Below are positions 34,392-45,441 of a stretch of DNA of 64,000 nt, piece after piece. The notes under the pieces were generated by a model that ran no database searches, was not told where the DNA came from, and was given only the letters and a program-made list of their open reading frames with translations. Every line of letters starts with the position of its first letter. Positions within the stretch are counted from its first letter, which is position 1. The translations under genes and the position numbers were made by a program. The stretch spans positions 363,501 through 427,500 of the forward strand of contig JAUIRK010000509.1 of assembly GCA_030549495.1 (NCBI GenBank), in the 5' to 3' direction. The stretch comes from Nectonema munidae. Lineage: Eukaryota; Nematomorpha; Nectonematoida; Nectonematidae.

Positions 34392-35228
34392 ATTGAAAAC
34401 ACGATAACTCAAATGGCAAGTTCACGGACTAACAAAGCAAACTGCAAACATTTAGTAATTACGCAAAAACACTTGAGCACGATATGACTTTTTCATGATC
34501 ACACACATTTTTCTAGATTGCGTTACTTTTATCACACCCACATATAAGCAATGGAGAGAGTATTATGTGAGATGTTTTGATATTCCGGACGTTTTAAACT
34601 TTAGGTTCAAACGTGAAATATAGTGGAGAGAATAAAAGCACGATAAATAATAAAGACACATACGTCTTGATGATTAAAAAGTTTTAACCTCTTTTTTTCA
34701 CTATAAAAATAAAACTTTAAAAAAAAAAAAATTTTCATTATTTTTTTCAAATTTCAATTATTTTTTTCTGAACAATATGAAAACTTCAACAGTAAGATAA
34801 CTTTATATCAAAACTTGAAAAGATAAAAAAATTTTTCTTTAAGAATAAAGTGATAACAAGTATTTTTCATCTCCAAAACAATTTTTATTTTTTTTTGGTT
34901 TGAGTCTTAACTTTCAAAAAGTACCAACTTTAAACCTTATTGTTCAATGTTTCCGTGTCAAAACTTGGATCTTCTTAAGTGACGCTTTTCTATCAAACTA
35001 TATGTGTGTAAATGAATGAAATATTATTTTTAAACGTATGTCAAAAGTGTTTTGATGTCATAGACCAGCAGTGTTTCCGTAGTGACGCGTTTGTCACTTA
35101 GCATGCGTATATAAATGCGTGTTTTGCACATTGAGTTCATTTTACATTTTTGAAAGTTAAATTCTTTTTAACGTTTATAAGTATTTTACAGTTTCTTGAT
35201 TGTAATTTGCAAAAGTTATTAAAAGTTA
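34392..35228. other. 5' flank of the piggyBac relic
   Basis: AT-rich DNA. I searched by eye for TTAA-linked terminal repeats of the element that follows and did not find a convincing pair. Confidence 0.4.
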
Positions 35229-36484
35229 ATGGGAAAAAGGTTTAATCTTAAATTGAATGAAGCCATTGATTTAATTATTAATAATAATCAAGAAGCTTCA
35301 CTTTATATAACACCTCCTGCTAATGAATCAAAAAATTTTGAAACCGATGAAGACTCGGTCATCATGAAGAAATGTTTCAAACTTTTCTCGTAATTTACTT
35401 GAAAGTTAAGCAGAAAAATGTTTTTTACGATGTTGAAGAAGACGATATAAGTTATGATGAAAGTTTTGATTCTAATGTAGAATCATGGGTAGAAGAAAAG
35501 TGTTAAATTTGAAACTACTTCAAAATTATCAGATTGATGAGACACCTGCTTCAAGTTCCAATACCACATTTGAATCAGCTTCCCAAGTATTTAATTAATA
35601 GTATTTAAAAATGGTTACGTTTTCTAAAACATATGCGGTCTTTAAAAACTCTAATTTTTTTTTATAAGTATTGAAGAGTTGAGGGTTTTTTCCATTCTAA
35701 TTTTAAGTGGTTATGACAAATGTCGAAAAAGGTGTATGCATTGGGAAAGTGATAGCGAAAGGTTTAGAATACTTTTTTAAAAAATACAGTCCAGTTTTCA
35801 AAAGATTTGATATTGATGAAAGAATGGTGCCCTATTATGGAGGTTATGGGTCTGGAATAAAGCAAGCCATGCGAAACAAACCGTTAAGATTTGGTTATAA
35901 AGTTTTTTGTTTAAATTTGGTTATTTACGAAATTTTGAGATATACCAAGGTAAAAGTGATGCTCAAACTATTTACTCCAAAGAGTTTGGAGTTAGCGCAG
36001 GTGTAGTTTTAAGTCTGATAGATGAAAATTGCATGTACAAACACCTTTTTACTGACAAATACTTTACATCAATAAAACTAATAAAGGAAAATAACAAAAT
36101 GAAAAATTTTATTCACTGGTGTTATAAGAAAAGACGGCTTAAAAAATTGTAAGTTTGAAAAAAAATTAGGAGAAAGAGATTCTTATAACGTTAAAGTTGA
36201 AATGGTTTCAAAAATCTCCGTAGTTTCATGGAAGGACAATGCAATCGTTAATGTTACCTCTGATGTAACAAGTGTTTTTCCAATGAAAACGGCTAAAAGA
36301 TGGTTCGTCTCTTCAAGAAAAAAAGTTGATATAGATATTCCTAAATTTTGTGCATTTAAATAATCAAAATATGGGCTTTACTGACTCAATGAATTACATG
36401 ATTTTTTATACAGACCTGTAATACGATCAAAAAAATGGTATTTTCCATTAGTGGTTTTTATGATGCCAAGCTTCTTTGTACAAT

Positions 36485-36521
<37 letters not shown>

Positions 36522-36804
36522 AAATGAACTGCAATAAGAAATACACTTTTGTGGAGTTCATAAGACAAGTTGTGATGGAAAATTTACAAAAATATGGGCA
36601 AGAAAAAAATACTAGAAAGTTTGGAGGTAAACCGACATGAAAAAGACTGTCAGAAGAAGCGAGGTATGACAATATTGGTCATGTTGTAAAGAAAAAAGGC
36701 AAAAGAACAAGATGTGCTCAGTGTAAATCTCAAACGTGTTTTATTTGTTCGAAATGTGACGTTGCTAAACATGTCAATTGCTTTGATATCTTTCATAAAA
36801 AATG
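35229..36804 (+). pseudogene. piggyBac transposase relic with C-terminal zinc domain
   Basis: Readable in order on the + strand: an acidic N-terminal tail (35229 onward), SIEELRVFSILILSGYDKCR, then FDIDERMVPYYGGYGS and NKPLRFGYKVFCLNL (first catalytic Asp region), FEIYQGKSDAQ, LFTDKYFTS (second Asp, the usual TDNxFTS), MKTAKRWFVSSRKKVDIDIP, and PVIRSKKWYFPLVVFMM. Last comes a Cys-rich tail TRCAQCKSQTCFICSKCDV then HVNCF. That tail is the piggyBac cross-brace zinc domain. The segment between residues for ILSGY and the Asp region is shortened, so there is an internal deletion. Several frame breaks and a (TA)n expansion at 36,487-36,516 add to decay. Confidence 0.85.
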
Positions 36805-38192
36805 ATTTTTATTTTTAACATTAATTTTGGTATATTATGTTTTATACATTTTTGAAATTTTTATAATTTTATCTATTTCCTTAAAAATAAAAAGTTAAAC
36901 AAAAATAAGATGACTTTAAATAAATTTTCATTTTTAAAGTAATTATGTTATTTTTCATTTGTAAAATTAATTCATGTTTTTTCAATCTCACAATTTTAAC
37001 TTTTTCATAGTAATTTTTGACATTACTGTAACACTTTTTAGATAGAAATTTTTAGATTCAAGTAGTTTTTTACTATTCATTTTTTTTCTCTCATGATTAA
37101 AATTGATTAACAATATTATTTATCAAATTTTAACTACCTAGTTTAAATTTAAAATTAAAAAATATTACAATACCCGAAGAAAATTTTTTTGTTATGCAAC
37201 TAATACAAAAGTAAACTAAAAGCTTCTTGTTCTTAATTAAAAACTAATTTAAATTGAATGTATGTATGTTCACATTAAGTGCCCGTGTTGGATTTGCGCA
37301 ACGTTCTCAAATTTTTTGTCGCATATGAACAGTATTGGTTTTAGATTGAAAAGTCAAAAAACTTATTTGGGTAAATTTTTTTTCAAAATTTTATTTTATA
37401 AATAGCGAATTTTTAAGATGTTGTTGCGCATACGCAACAGTGGTACTATAAGGGTAGGAGAAAGATCTGTCTTCGTAATATGTTATGTTGGAAGCATCAC
37501 TCTGACATGCATGCATGTCAACAACAAGTATAGTGCCTGTTTACTTTACCTAATTTCTCGCTACTATCTACTATTGACTCAGTGCATCTCAAAATTTTCC
37601 TTCATGACACCTCCATTTTCAGGTAATATCTCGATTTTCTAATCTTATTTTGAATATTTTGGGAGTTTGGTGCAAAGATCTCTTTGTCCTCACATTTGAA
37701 TTTATCGTCATCTCAATTTGTGCCGAATTTAAAATAAAATATGTGAAGCACTTTATATTCGTTGTTTTTTTATTTATTTCATGCAAGATGAGGTTCTAAA
37801 GTTCTCTTTTCTTCAAAGGAGCTGATGCACACCTTGACGAACAAGTCTCGTGTCGTCACAAAAATCTAAATATAAAAATTGAATTTTCCAAAAAATAAAT
37901 TTTTAGATAATACCTATAGTATTATGGGTATAGATCATATACAAAAACTAATTTTATTCAACTCTTTTTATTATTGATCCAATCCTCAATGAACGAATAG
38001 AAAGAGAAGAGGAGAATCAAGTGACAAGTCCATGAAAAAATCTCATTACGAAAATGGTTCAGGAAAAATCGTCCAACTAAGAAATTAACTAAGAAGTAGC
38101 TAAACTCTCTAAAATTAAGGTAAGGGGAGATAGGCATATGCAAAATAGATGGGAAATTTAAGTAATTTAAATTTTAAAACTCTTAAAGGTTT
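36805..38192. other. Stretch without recognised gene
   Basis: AT-rich. An imperfect inverted GTTGCGCATACGCAAC palindrome lies at about 37,423-37,438. No coding evidence. Confidence 0.4.
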
Positions 38193-39310
38193 GAAGAAGA
38201 AGAAGAAGAAGAAGAAGGAAAAATTTTATTGAGCATTGAATATTTAGAATAAACATTAAATACAAAGCAAAAAAAGAATAAAAATTGAAGTACTCCCTGC
38301 TTTAAGATCATAAGTTGCCGCTTGCAAGGCAGAGACACGAAATACAAGGTTACAAGTAGTACAAATTGTTACAAATAAACAAGGCATGTGTTCATTAGCG
38401 AGAGGGAAAAAATGTTATATATCTAGTTGTTGCAAGAATAAGATTTAGACGTCAAAGAAGTTATGCTGTGGTTAGAGATGATTGAGTCAAGTATCGTGCT
38501 TTTGAAACGTTTGATAGACAAAGAGATTGAGTAGAAAGGATGTCCGAATTGGAGTTTTTAAACTCAAATAACTTGTAATCGATAACTTGTTTGGAGTTCG
38601 AGCGCTTAAACGAATGGGGAACGATTATTTTCTTTCAACCTGGGAGAAAATCCTTCTTTTCGAAATTGTAGATGTCAAGATCCTCGAAGATCTCTGGGGA
38701 AACAGTGATGAGTGTATTTCCACGTAAAAATAACCAGTTTAAGTTTATGAATAACGGAGATTTTGAGGGAGGAAATTTGGAAAAATAGAGGCGAATGGCT
38801 TTTAAAAAATATGAGTCAAAGTGTTTTTTGAAGAGTGAGTAACTTTGTTCTGGAAGAGTGTCCCCAATTTAAAAGCATGTACGTGAAGATGAGGAAGAAT
38901 TAAAGAATGGACTTTCTAACGTTGGAAAGGAAAAAATTTCTGCAATGCTTTATAGTTTCAATTGGAAAAGTTTGTTGCTTAAATGAGGATATGGTGGTTT
39001 CGTTTAAGTCTATCTTTGATCATGAGACCCAGAAGATTACAGTTTTCACTAAAGATATTTCAATCTGATTAGTCAATTTAGAAAAAACCTTTTCTTTGTT
39101 TTAGGATTGAAAAGTGAATGCAGTGTGATTTACCGTGATTAATGCTCAACACATTAGAATTGCCCAGGGACCAAGTAGCGAGCATTGAAGTACTCCATTT
39201 AAAGTTAGTAATGGGAGAGACAGGGTATGGTTTACGAAGACTATTTGGTATCCTCTCGTACAAATAGGATTCCAAGAATTTGAGCGAAAAATGTGAAAAA
39301 CCGTAGAGTT
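38193..39310 (-). pseudogene. CR1/L2-like LINE 3' half with (CTT)n tail
   Basis: On the minus strand, about 39,078-39,275 reads YPVSPITNFKWSTSMLATWS and LSINHGKSHCIHFSILKQRK. This is the 'LxxWSxxNxLxLNxxKTxxxxF' block just after the catalytic palm. Further on, CNLLGLMIKDRLKRNHHI matches 'xxYLGVxIDxxLxWxxHI' (thumb). Then come traces such as LLNLFVYQTFQKH. The minus-strand 3' end reaches (CTT)n (GAA on +, 38,193-38,217), preceded by an AATAAAATTTT-like signal. It is 5'-truncated and broken. Confidence 0.7.
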
Positions 39311-39624
39311 CACGTTTTTTTTATAAACAAACTAAAAGGAATTGAGTCGAAGACTTTTTAAGGTCTATGAAAAAACCTTAAGATTGAGGCAAGGGGATAA
39401 TATAGGTATGCAAAATAAAAGGGGAAACTGTAGCCACCATTCTTACTAAATATTTTATCATAGCGGACCACAAATTTTATTATCATCGGCCCATTATGCT
39501 AAATATCTCTCTGGCTGGCTCCTTCTACGCCAGTGATTAAACGATATTTATAATGCAATTCATATTTTGGAATTAAATTTAATCATTACATTCTGGAACT
39601 TGTTGAAGTCTTCTCCTTTTTTGG

Positions 39625-39771
39625 AAGCACAGTAAGGTTGGTTAGATGCTGGATTCGATAACTCAAGATCTTGGGTTCGATCCCGCATCAAGCCTACTTT
39701 CCTCATAGTTTGATACAAGCGGCACAATTGTGCCTTCTCGATGAAAACACCCCACGGTACTTTTACCATTA
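39625..39771 (+). repeat. tRNA-derived SINE, family 1 (best copy)
   Basis: The head reads AGTAAGGTTGGTTAGATGC (A-box-like), then GGATTCGATAACTCAAGATC and B-box GGGTTCGATCCCGC. The tail has TTGATACAAGCGGCACAATT and GAAAACACCCCACGGTACTT. This is the most complete of the three family-1 copies and can serve as the reference for the others. Confidence 0.75.
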
Positions 39772-39937
39772 TGAAGCAAAAAAACCGGAGCTCTATGTTT
39801 TGAAGTTTAATCAGATTAATGATTCAGAAAGCTTCTATTTTTTGAAACCTTAAATTTATGCTTCCGGATTTTGCCTCATTAAAGTTATTTTTCATTTTTA
39901 TCTATTGCAAAGTTTTGCAAAGAAAGATGGATTTTAA

Positions 39938-40021
39938 TAAAGCGATGAAGCATAAAGGCAGACGATTTTATTTTTGTAAAGTCGACATAATAGAATGCAG
40001 ACTGTGGTCGATAATAATCGG
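39938..40021. mobile_element. Degraded fragment of the TTAA MITE family
   Basis: It contains GCAGACGATTTTATTTTTGT followed by AAAGTCGACAT, the inverse of the AAAATAAATCGTCTGC region of the 8.6-kb copies, and ends CGG next to TTAA (40,022-40,025). The opposite end is lost. Confidence 0.5.
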
Positions 40022-40054
40022 TTAACTAGGCAATCAACTAACTAACTAAACTTT

Positions 40055-40380
40055 GACTTTGTCACTTCTTTGATTTTATCGTGTCACACTCACTCCTTAG
40101 ATTCGCCTTTGATTTGAGCGTGATTTTTTTTTAAATAGCACACTATAAAACTCCCTTGAGTTGTCACTCCTGTGATTAGTATTTGATTGTGTGATTTGTC
40201 ACTTCTCTGATTTATTCATTATGGCGTCACTCTGCTTAACGTTTAATTATGTCACTCCCTTTGATTTGTCACTCTTTGAGCATTATTTATTTTAAGAAGG
40301 GAATAATTTTGGCGCGCCTTTCAGTTGTCACTACTTTGATTCTTCTTTTAATTGTGTCAGCACTTCTTTGAATTGATGAG
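40055..40380. repeat. Degenerate cluster of GTCACT and CTTTGATT motifs
   Basis: Over about 325 bp the + strand repeats GTCAC(T) at least eight times, interleaved with CTTTGATT at 40068, 40107, 40259 and 40334. The spacing is irregular, so it looks like a decayed short tandem repeat. CTTTGAT is also the TCF/LEF-type binding core, but a regulatory role is only a possibility. The nearest gene start lies about 2.6 kb downstream. Confidence 0.5.
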
Positions 40381-42349
40381 TTACAAATTTTGTCAATCCT
40401 CCTTTCACCGCTTCCATGTTTTTTTAACACATACGTATATTGATTTTTACAGTAAAAGCTCTCTAACTTCAATGGACAATCTAAAAACTTAGACACAAGC
40501 AAAGTTCAGGACAAATAAAGAGCATTTCATCTACTTATTGAATCATAATTGAGGAAAAAATTTGTAAAGATTTTGATATAGGGAAAGCAATTTTCAATCA
40601 CAAATGGCTTCCATTTTTTTTCTTTTCACATTCTCAATTTACTTAGTTATTCATTTTTCAATTCTAATTTTGAATTACTGTACTAAACTTAGGTGACTCA
40701 AAATCAGAATTGGGAATAATGATAAATGTTTATTTATACTAATTAATAAAGGAATATAAATCACAAAAAAAATTTGATATAATTGAAAAATTTGTATATT
40801 ATCATTTAAAAAAACTGGATTAAAATGCCATATGTCCATAGTTCAAAGATTAAATCGCGTAGAACTATGATTGACAGGTTTTCGGTTTCGGAATTTCATT
40901 TCCCGTAATATAAATTTAATACATAACACGGTATAAATGAGAGGGTCTTGTTGAAGAGACTGCCCACAACTAGGACTTAAAGATAACGACGCCTACTTGG
41001 GCCAAAGTTCAGGCAAAGAAGAATGGTATTAAAATTAGAATTATTTTTTATAAATTTTTAAATAAAATAGTTAGTTGAAATAATAAGCTTGAAAAATGTT
41101 TTTTTTTTCAAATATATAAAATATAATACTTGATGTTGGAAATCTTGCAGCGATTTGCATAAACCTTTAGATTTCACACTTCATTTCTTTTGAATACATA
41201 TATTTTCATCAAAATTCAGTATAAAATTACCTTATATCTCTGTTCATTCTTATTAATATTTTCATTTTATTTAAATAAACTTACTTAAACTTACTTAGTG
41301 TTAACAAAGAATTTTTAAGAATAAAAATAAAGATTAATCCAGAAAAACCAAAAGTTAAAGTTATTTTATGAAAGTCTACAAATAAATTTAGGCTCTGGCT
41401 AGCGTAGAGTGGTTTTATAATTGTGTTGGAAATTATATTATCATTACAGACAAACGGTGAAAAATGATCAAAATCTAAGCAGCATCTAAGTTCAAAATTG
41501 CTAAATATAAAAACTATGCATTCCACTCATCGATTTGATTTGTTCGACGCCAATTTTGTGCTAATAATTCAAAAGTCAAAAGCAATATAAAAAATCACTT
41601 GCGTATCGCGTGACTCTATGACTTGCGATTAAGGTGTGGTATAAAAAATACATGCATTGAGTTGCGATAAATACTTCCACCACCAGATATCTACTTCCAT
41701 ACTCATCCGCCTTTCAAAAAATCAATAAAGTAAGCTGACATAAGCCGCTATGTTTACCAAAGATCAATAAACAGGCTGCTTTATGAGACACACGTGTTCA
41801 CAAATATATGTCGAACTTAAAAAATTAAATAAAAAATACCGAATCTTTATGAGTTCAAATAGAGGGGAGTTTCTATTCATTCAAAATTTCAGAATTCTTT
41901 CTTTATAATTTCTTTATTTCAAGTAATCATTTCTGATGAAACATCTTTCTATATCACATAAAAAATTGGAATAAATTTAAAATTTTTGTAGTAAATATGC
42001 CTGAATAACATAAAATATGTTTTATTGAGATTTAACTAAAGATTACAATGTAAAATTTTTGAAAATTGTTAGATTAATGTAAAAATTTCGAAATTTTAGT
42101 ATTTATTCAAGAAACATTGACAAAAATTTGTTAGAAAATCGTTATACTAGCCAATACTGACCTCTGAAAAGTTTAAAAATAATATTCATTTTATTTACTC
42201 TGATATTTTAAAAGGAAAAAAATTAAGTTCTATCTTTGTTCTATGAAACATTGAAAAAAAAGAATATAAATTCTTGAAGTTAATTTTGCGTTATTTTTTG
42301 GAGCTAAATAAAATTTGCCTGACCTCACAAATAAAGCAGATATTGCAAA
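40381..42349. other. Stretch without recognised gene
   Basis: AT-rich. A less AT-rich patch at about 41,590-41,830 has no coding frame I trust. Confidence 0.4.
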
Positions 42350-43005
42350 ATTTAATCGCGTTGAGGCAGAGTTGTCCTTGAACCGTGGCGAAAAGGATAC
42401 GCGTCACATACCCTCTCTATATTAGCCCGTTGCTGGTGTCCGTTTGGGTCCGAAAAAGTTAAAGAACACATGACCGACACTTGGCCTTGACTCATGATTT
42501 CGTGACTGTCTGACTCAGTGAAAGCAACATCTCCCATGTATTTCTTGATTGTTTACACTTTACAAAATCTACTCCTCGCATTACATAGAATAGACGAAAG
42601 GGATATGTGGAAGTACGGTGTGTTTGTTCTTCGATCATCATCTCACGTAGGATGATGGTGTTGCGCTTGTTGTATACAAGAGATTGTTTGCTTGTATCTT
42701 ATGTTTGTGAACAAAATCAATATCGATTAGAAAGTTCGTCACAACTCCATCAGCGTTTGCATCTTCTCTCGAGAACAACTTCTCACTAGTTTCATCAAAT
42801 CGTGTGAGACCCGCTTTCCTATTGTCCTTTCTCATCCTCCAATAAGCACTTCTGAGGTGTTCTCTCCTTCCTCCCTGCCTCCCTCCCTCCTTCCAATAAT
42901 AATTTTTGAAGTGTTCGCATTTGAAATTGTCTTTGCACATTTTTAATGTAGTGGCTAGCATGCTGTCCTCGCCTCTTTACCTCTCTCGCTTTCTGCCGCA
43001 TCCCA
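42350..43005 (+). promoter_or_regulatory. Putative 5' flank and 5' UTR of the receptor gene
   Basis: Base composition becomes clearly less AT-rich from about 42,350 up to the start codon at 43,006. A CT-rich tract sits at about 42,840-42,900. A TATA-like CTCTATATTAG lies near 42,414. I cannot place a transcription start, and upstream non-coding exons are possible. The minus-strand frames here (42638-42961, 42819-43034) are shadows of this composition. Confidence 0.3.
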
Positions 43006-43170
43006 ATGAACATTTCTTCTAGCGTCTTCTTCACTTTGCAAAAGGACTCAAACTTCAGCTTATTCTACACCATCCTTTTATACTCACTGCTTTTTTTCCT
43101 CTCCTTTGTCACGATCATCGGAAACTTCATCGTCATTTACGCGATCTACATTGAAAAACGTTTGCAAACG
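43006..43170 (+). CDS. Histamine H1-like aminergic GPCR, exon 1 (N-terminus, TM1)
   Basis: This exon encodes residues 1-55 of a class A GPCR. The extracellular N-terminus is short and has two N-glycosylation sequons (N2-I-S and N16-F-S). TM1 runs from about residue 20 to 46 and contains the family GN motif (TIIGNFIVIYAIYIEKRLQT, Asn at position 1.50). I chose this ATG because it is the first in frame upstream of TM1 and gives a normal-length N-terminus for an amine receptor. The exon ends after ACG with donor GTATCT, phase 0. It joins exon 2, 16.4 kb away, to form EKRLQT-VSNIFIHSLAISD, which matches the H1 order 'SERKLHTVGNLYIVSLSVAD'. Confidence 0.85.
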
Positions 43171-43210
43171 GTATCTCTCTACTTTTACACCTTTGTTCAA
43201 TGAGCTTTAA

Positions 43211-43361
43211 CCCATTTAAGACCAAGCAAAGCAGACGATATCTAAAAAAACGCAGACGATATCTAAAAAAACGCAGACGATTTATATTCAAAGTCATTGA
43301 AAAAAGCAGACGAAGATGAAATTACTTATGTTCCAAAATAGGAACATTGGTCGTAAATGGG
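43211..43361. mobile_element. TTAA-flanked MITE (piggyBac-type), copy C
   Basis: Exact TTAA lies on both sides (43,207-43,210 and 43,362-43,365). The left end is CCCATTTAAGACCAA and the right end is the inverse of CCCATTTACGACCAA. Internally a 22-bp unit ending GCAGACGAT(AT)CTAAAAAAAC is duplicated in tandem. The element starts only 40 bp after the exon 1 splice donor. It is close kin of 45304-45437 and a more distant relative of the 8.4/8.6-kb copies. Confidence 0.85.
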
Positions 43362-43365
43362 TTAA

Positions 43366-44706
43366 AGTAGCTTGTTGCCCGTATTATACTTTTGCGTAGG
43401 GGAGAGGAACTTTTTTCATTTTTCTCTTTTTCATACAAAGTGTTCACTAAACTTTTTGTTTGGATGTTTGAACTCGATAAATTTTTTAAAATATTAACCA
43501 AAAGGAAGTCTTCTCTAGTTCATAAAAAATTGGTCTGATACTGAAAGATTTATACTATGTCATAACAAATATATAACAAAGTTTTTCATTAAGCTTTTCA
43601 TTTTAATGCTCGCAAAAACTTGGTAATATTTTACTTTACGGTTCTTTCAATCAAATTTTTTTTCGAGCAATTATTTATTGTTGTGATGTCAATCAAACTA
43701 TACATTTTTCTACTTTAGTTTATTTCGTTGATACTACTAAAGATAAGTAAAATATTACCCAATTGTGTTTCGGAACAAATTGAGCAGACCATACTTTTAG
43801 AAGCTGTCTTCTGGGATAATTAATAGTATACGGCACCTTTTACTGTACTCCCATTTGGTTTCCCTCAAACCAATGAATTATGTAGGGGCGTATGTAGAAT
43901 AGGCCTATAGCAGGAATGGGATGAGATGTTGAGATAAACTTAAAATGGTTTATATTTTTAAAGGTCTCAGTGAAAAATTTCCAATTTTCTACACATATCA
44001 ATAAATTTATAATAACTTGTATGTAAGAAGGATATAAATGGTACCTTTTTTTTTATAACTTTCTGCAGAGATGTCAACTGTCAGACGCTCTCAAACTGTC
44101 AATCTTGGAGGAACTAGGGATTTTTTTTCAACAATTTATTTTTTTTTAAAAAAACTTTTTCACTTAAAATCGCCATTCACTTTTTACTGCAAACATTCTG
44201 GTTGGTGTTTTGGAAATCGCTCTGACCCTTTGACATCAGTGTCACAAGGAATATGAAAAGCATCTATTGAATTACACTCGAACTTGTACATAAGTAAATA
44301 AGGAATAAGTAATATAATTTTCTACACGGAAATTTTTAAGCTATAATTATAAAAATGTATACTTCACAAAATACTAATTCCACGCTCCTCTCATTGGGTG
44401 TTATAAGATTCGTTTCATAGTTGATGACAGTTATCGCCTTTTGGATAGGTATACAAAATGAAGTGTTCGACTCAGACGGCCATGACAGACCAAACGTTGA
44501 ATCAGTTTTTGTATGCCCCAAAGGAAAAAAGCAAAAGTTAAAGCTATGTGATGACAACTTAAATGATCTGAGATTTTAAAAGCTGATTTGCTTAAAAAAA
44601 TTTTGTCATGACAAGGAGGGCATTAGTGAGAAAACATTTTAGTCAGTTAGAATATTTGATTTTGCTGGGAACCCTCTATCTAACAACTTACTAACTCTCA
44701 TACTAC
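43366..44706. other. Intronic AT-rich stretch, nothing recognised
   Basis: Open frames at 44071-44256 (+) and 44336-44557 (minus) have no recognisable domain. Confidence 0.4.
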
Positions 44707-45255
44707 AGTGCCGGGTCAAAACGCCCGAAAACCAAAGCGTCCAATATCAAAACGAACGAAAAAAATAATTCGGGCATTACAATTTTTTGAAGTTTATTCT
44801 ATTTGGACAGTTTTCAAAACGGTCGATTTGACACGAAATGATAGTGATCAATTTGACTCTAAAGATAAAAGTGATCATACAAAAATACATTATTTCTTTG
44901 GCTTGAAAAACAATTAAACTACCAATTTAACGGAAAATCAGTTTGAAACCAGAAAAGATGTGACTAATTTAAACAGGAAAACAAGAATATAAATAATTTC
45001 TGATTTTGGTTCAAAATTTCGGGAGTAGTTCGATTCGATAAGATCGATAAATTAGGAATCTTGTATCTGTTTTTATGCATGTGAAACAACAAAGCGTTAA
45101 ATTTAACATATTCTTAGAAAAATATATAAGATAATAATTGGAAAAAAAGCGTAGATACAAGAAAAAACCTTAAATTTTTAAATGTTCTTTGCAGATTCAA
45201 GTTTCAGACGTTCATGTATCTGGTGTTTTGGTTTCGGGCGTTTTGATTCGAATTC
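44707..45255 (+). mobile_element. Non-autonomous DNA element, 'CAAAACGCCCG' family, copy 2
   Basis: The left end is AGTGCCGGGTCAAAACGCCC followed by GAAAACCAAAGCGTCC. The right end carries the opposed TTTTGGTTTCGGGCGTTTTG and terminates GAATTC. It is flanked by CATACTA on both sides (44,699-44,705 and 45,256-45,262), a 7-8 bp target duplication. The whole element is highly similar to the inverted copy at 13044-13573, which lacks about 19 bp around 44,815. It has no coding capacity. The superfamily is unclear; an 8-9 bp duplication would fit hAT, Merlin or MULE types. Confidence 0.75.
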
Positions 45256-45303
45256 CATACTATCCAACTATTCCTTCTAACTTCTTTCTTCTAGCCTTTA
45301 TAA

Positions 45304-45437
45304 CCCATTTAAGACCAAGCAAAGCAGACGATATCTAAAAAAACGCAGACGATTTATATTCAAAGTCATTGAAAAAAGCAGACGAAATGAAATTACTTAT
45401 GTTCCAAAATAAGAATGAACAAACATATAAGAATCGG
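45304..45437. mobile_element. TTAA MITE (piggyBac-type), copy D
   Basis: The left end is CCCATTTAAGACCAA preceded by ATAA, and the right end is CGG followed by TTAA (45,438-45,441). It has one copy of the 22-bp GCAGACGATATCTAAAAAAA unit where copy C has two. The right third has diverged or been replaced. Confidence 0.75.
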
Positions 45438-45441
45438 TTAA

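Noticed and set aside
42638-43034. Minus-strand frames overlapping exon 1 and its upstream region
   Set aside because: They arise from the CT-rich, less AT-rich 5' flank, have no motif, and overlap the supported exon on the opposite strand.
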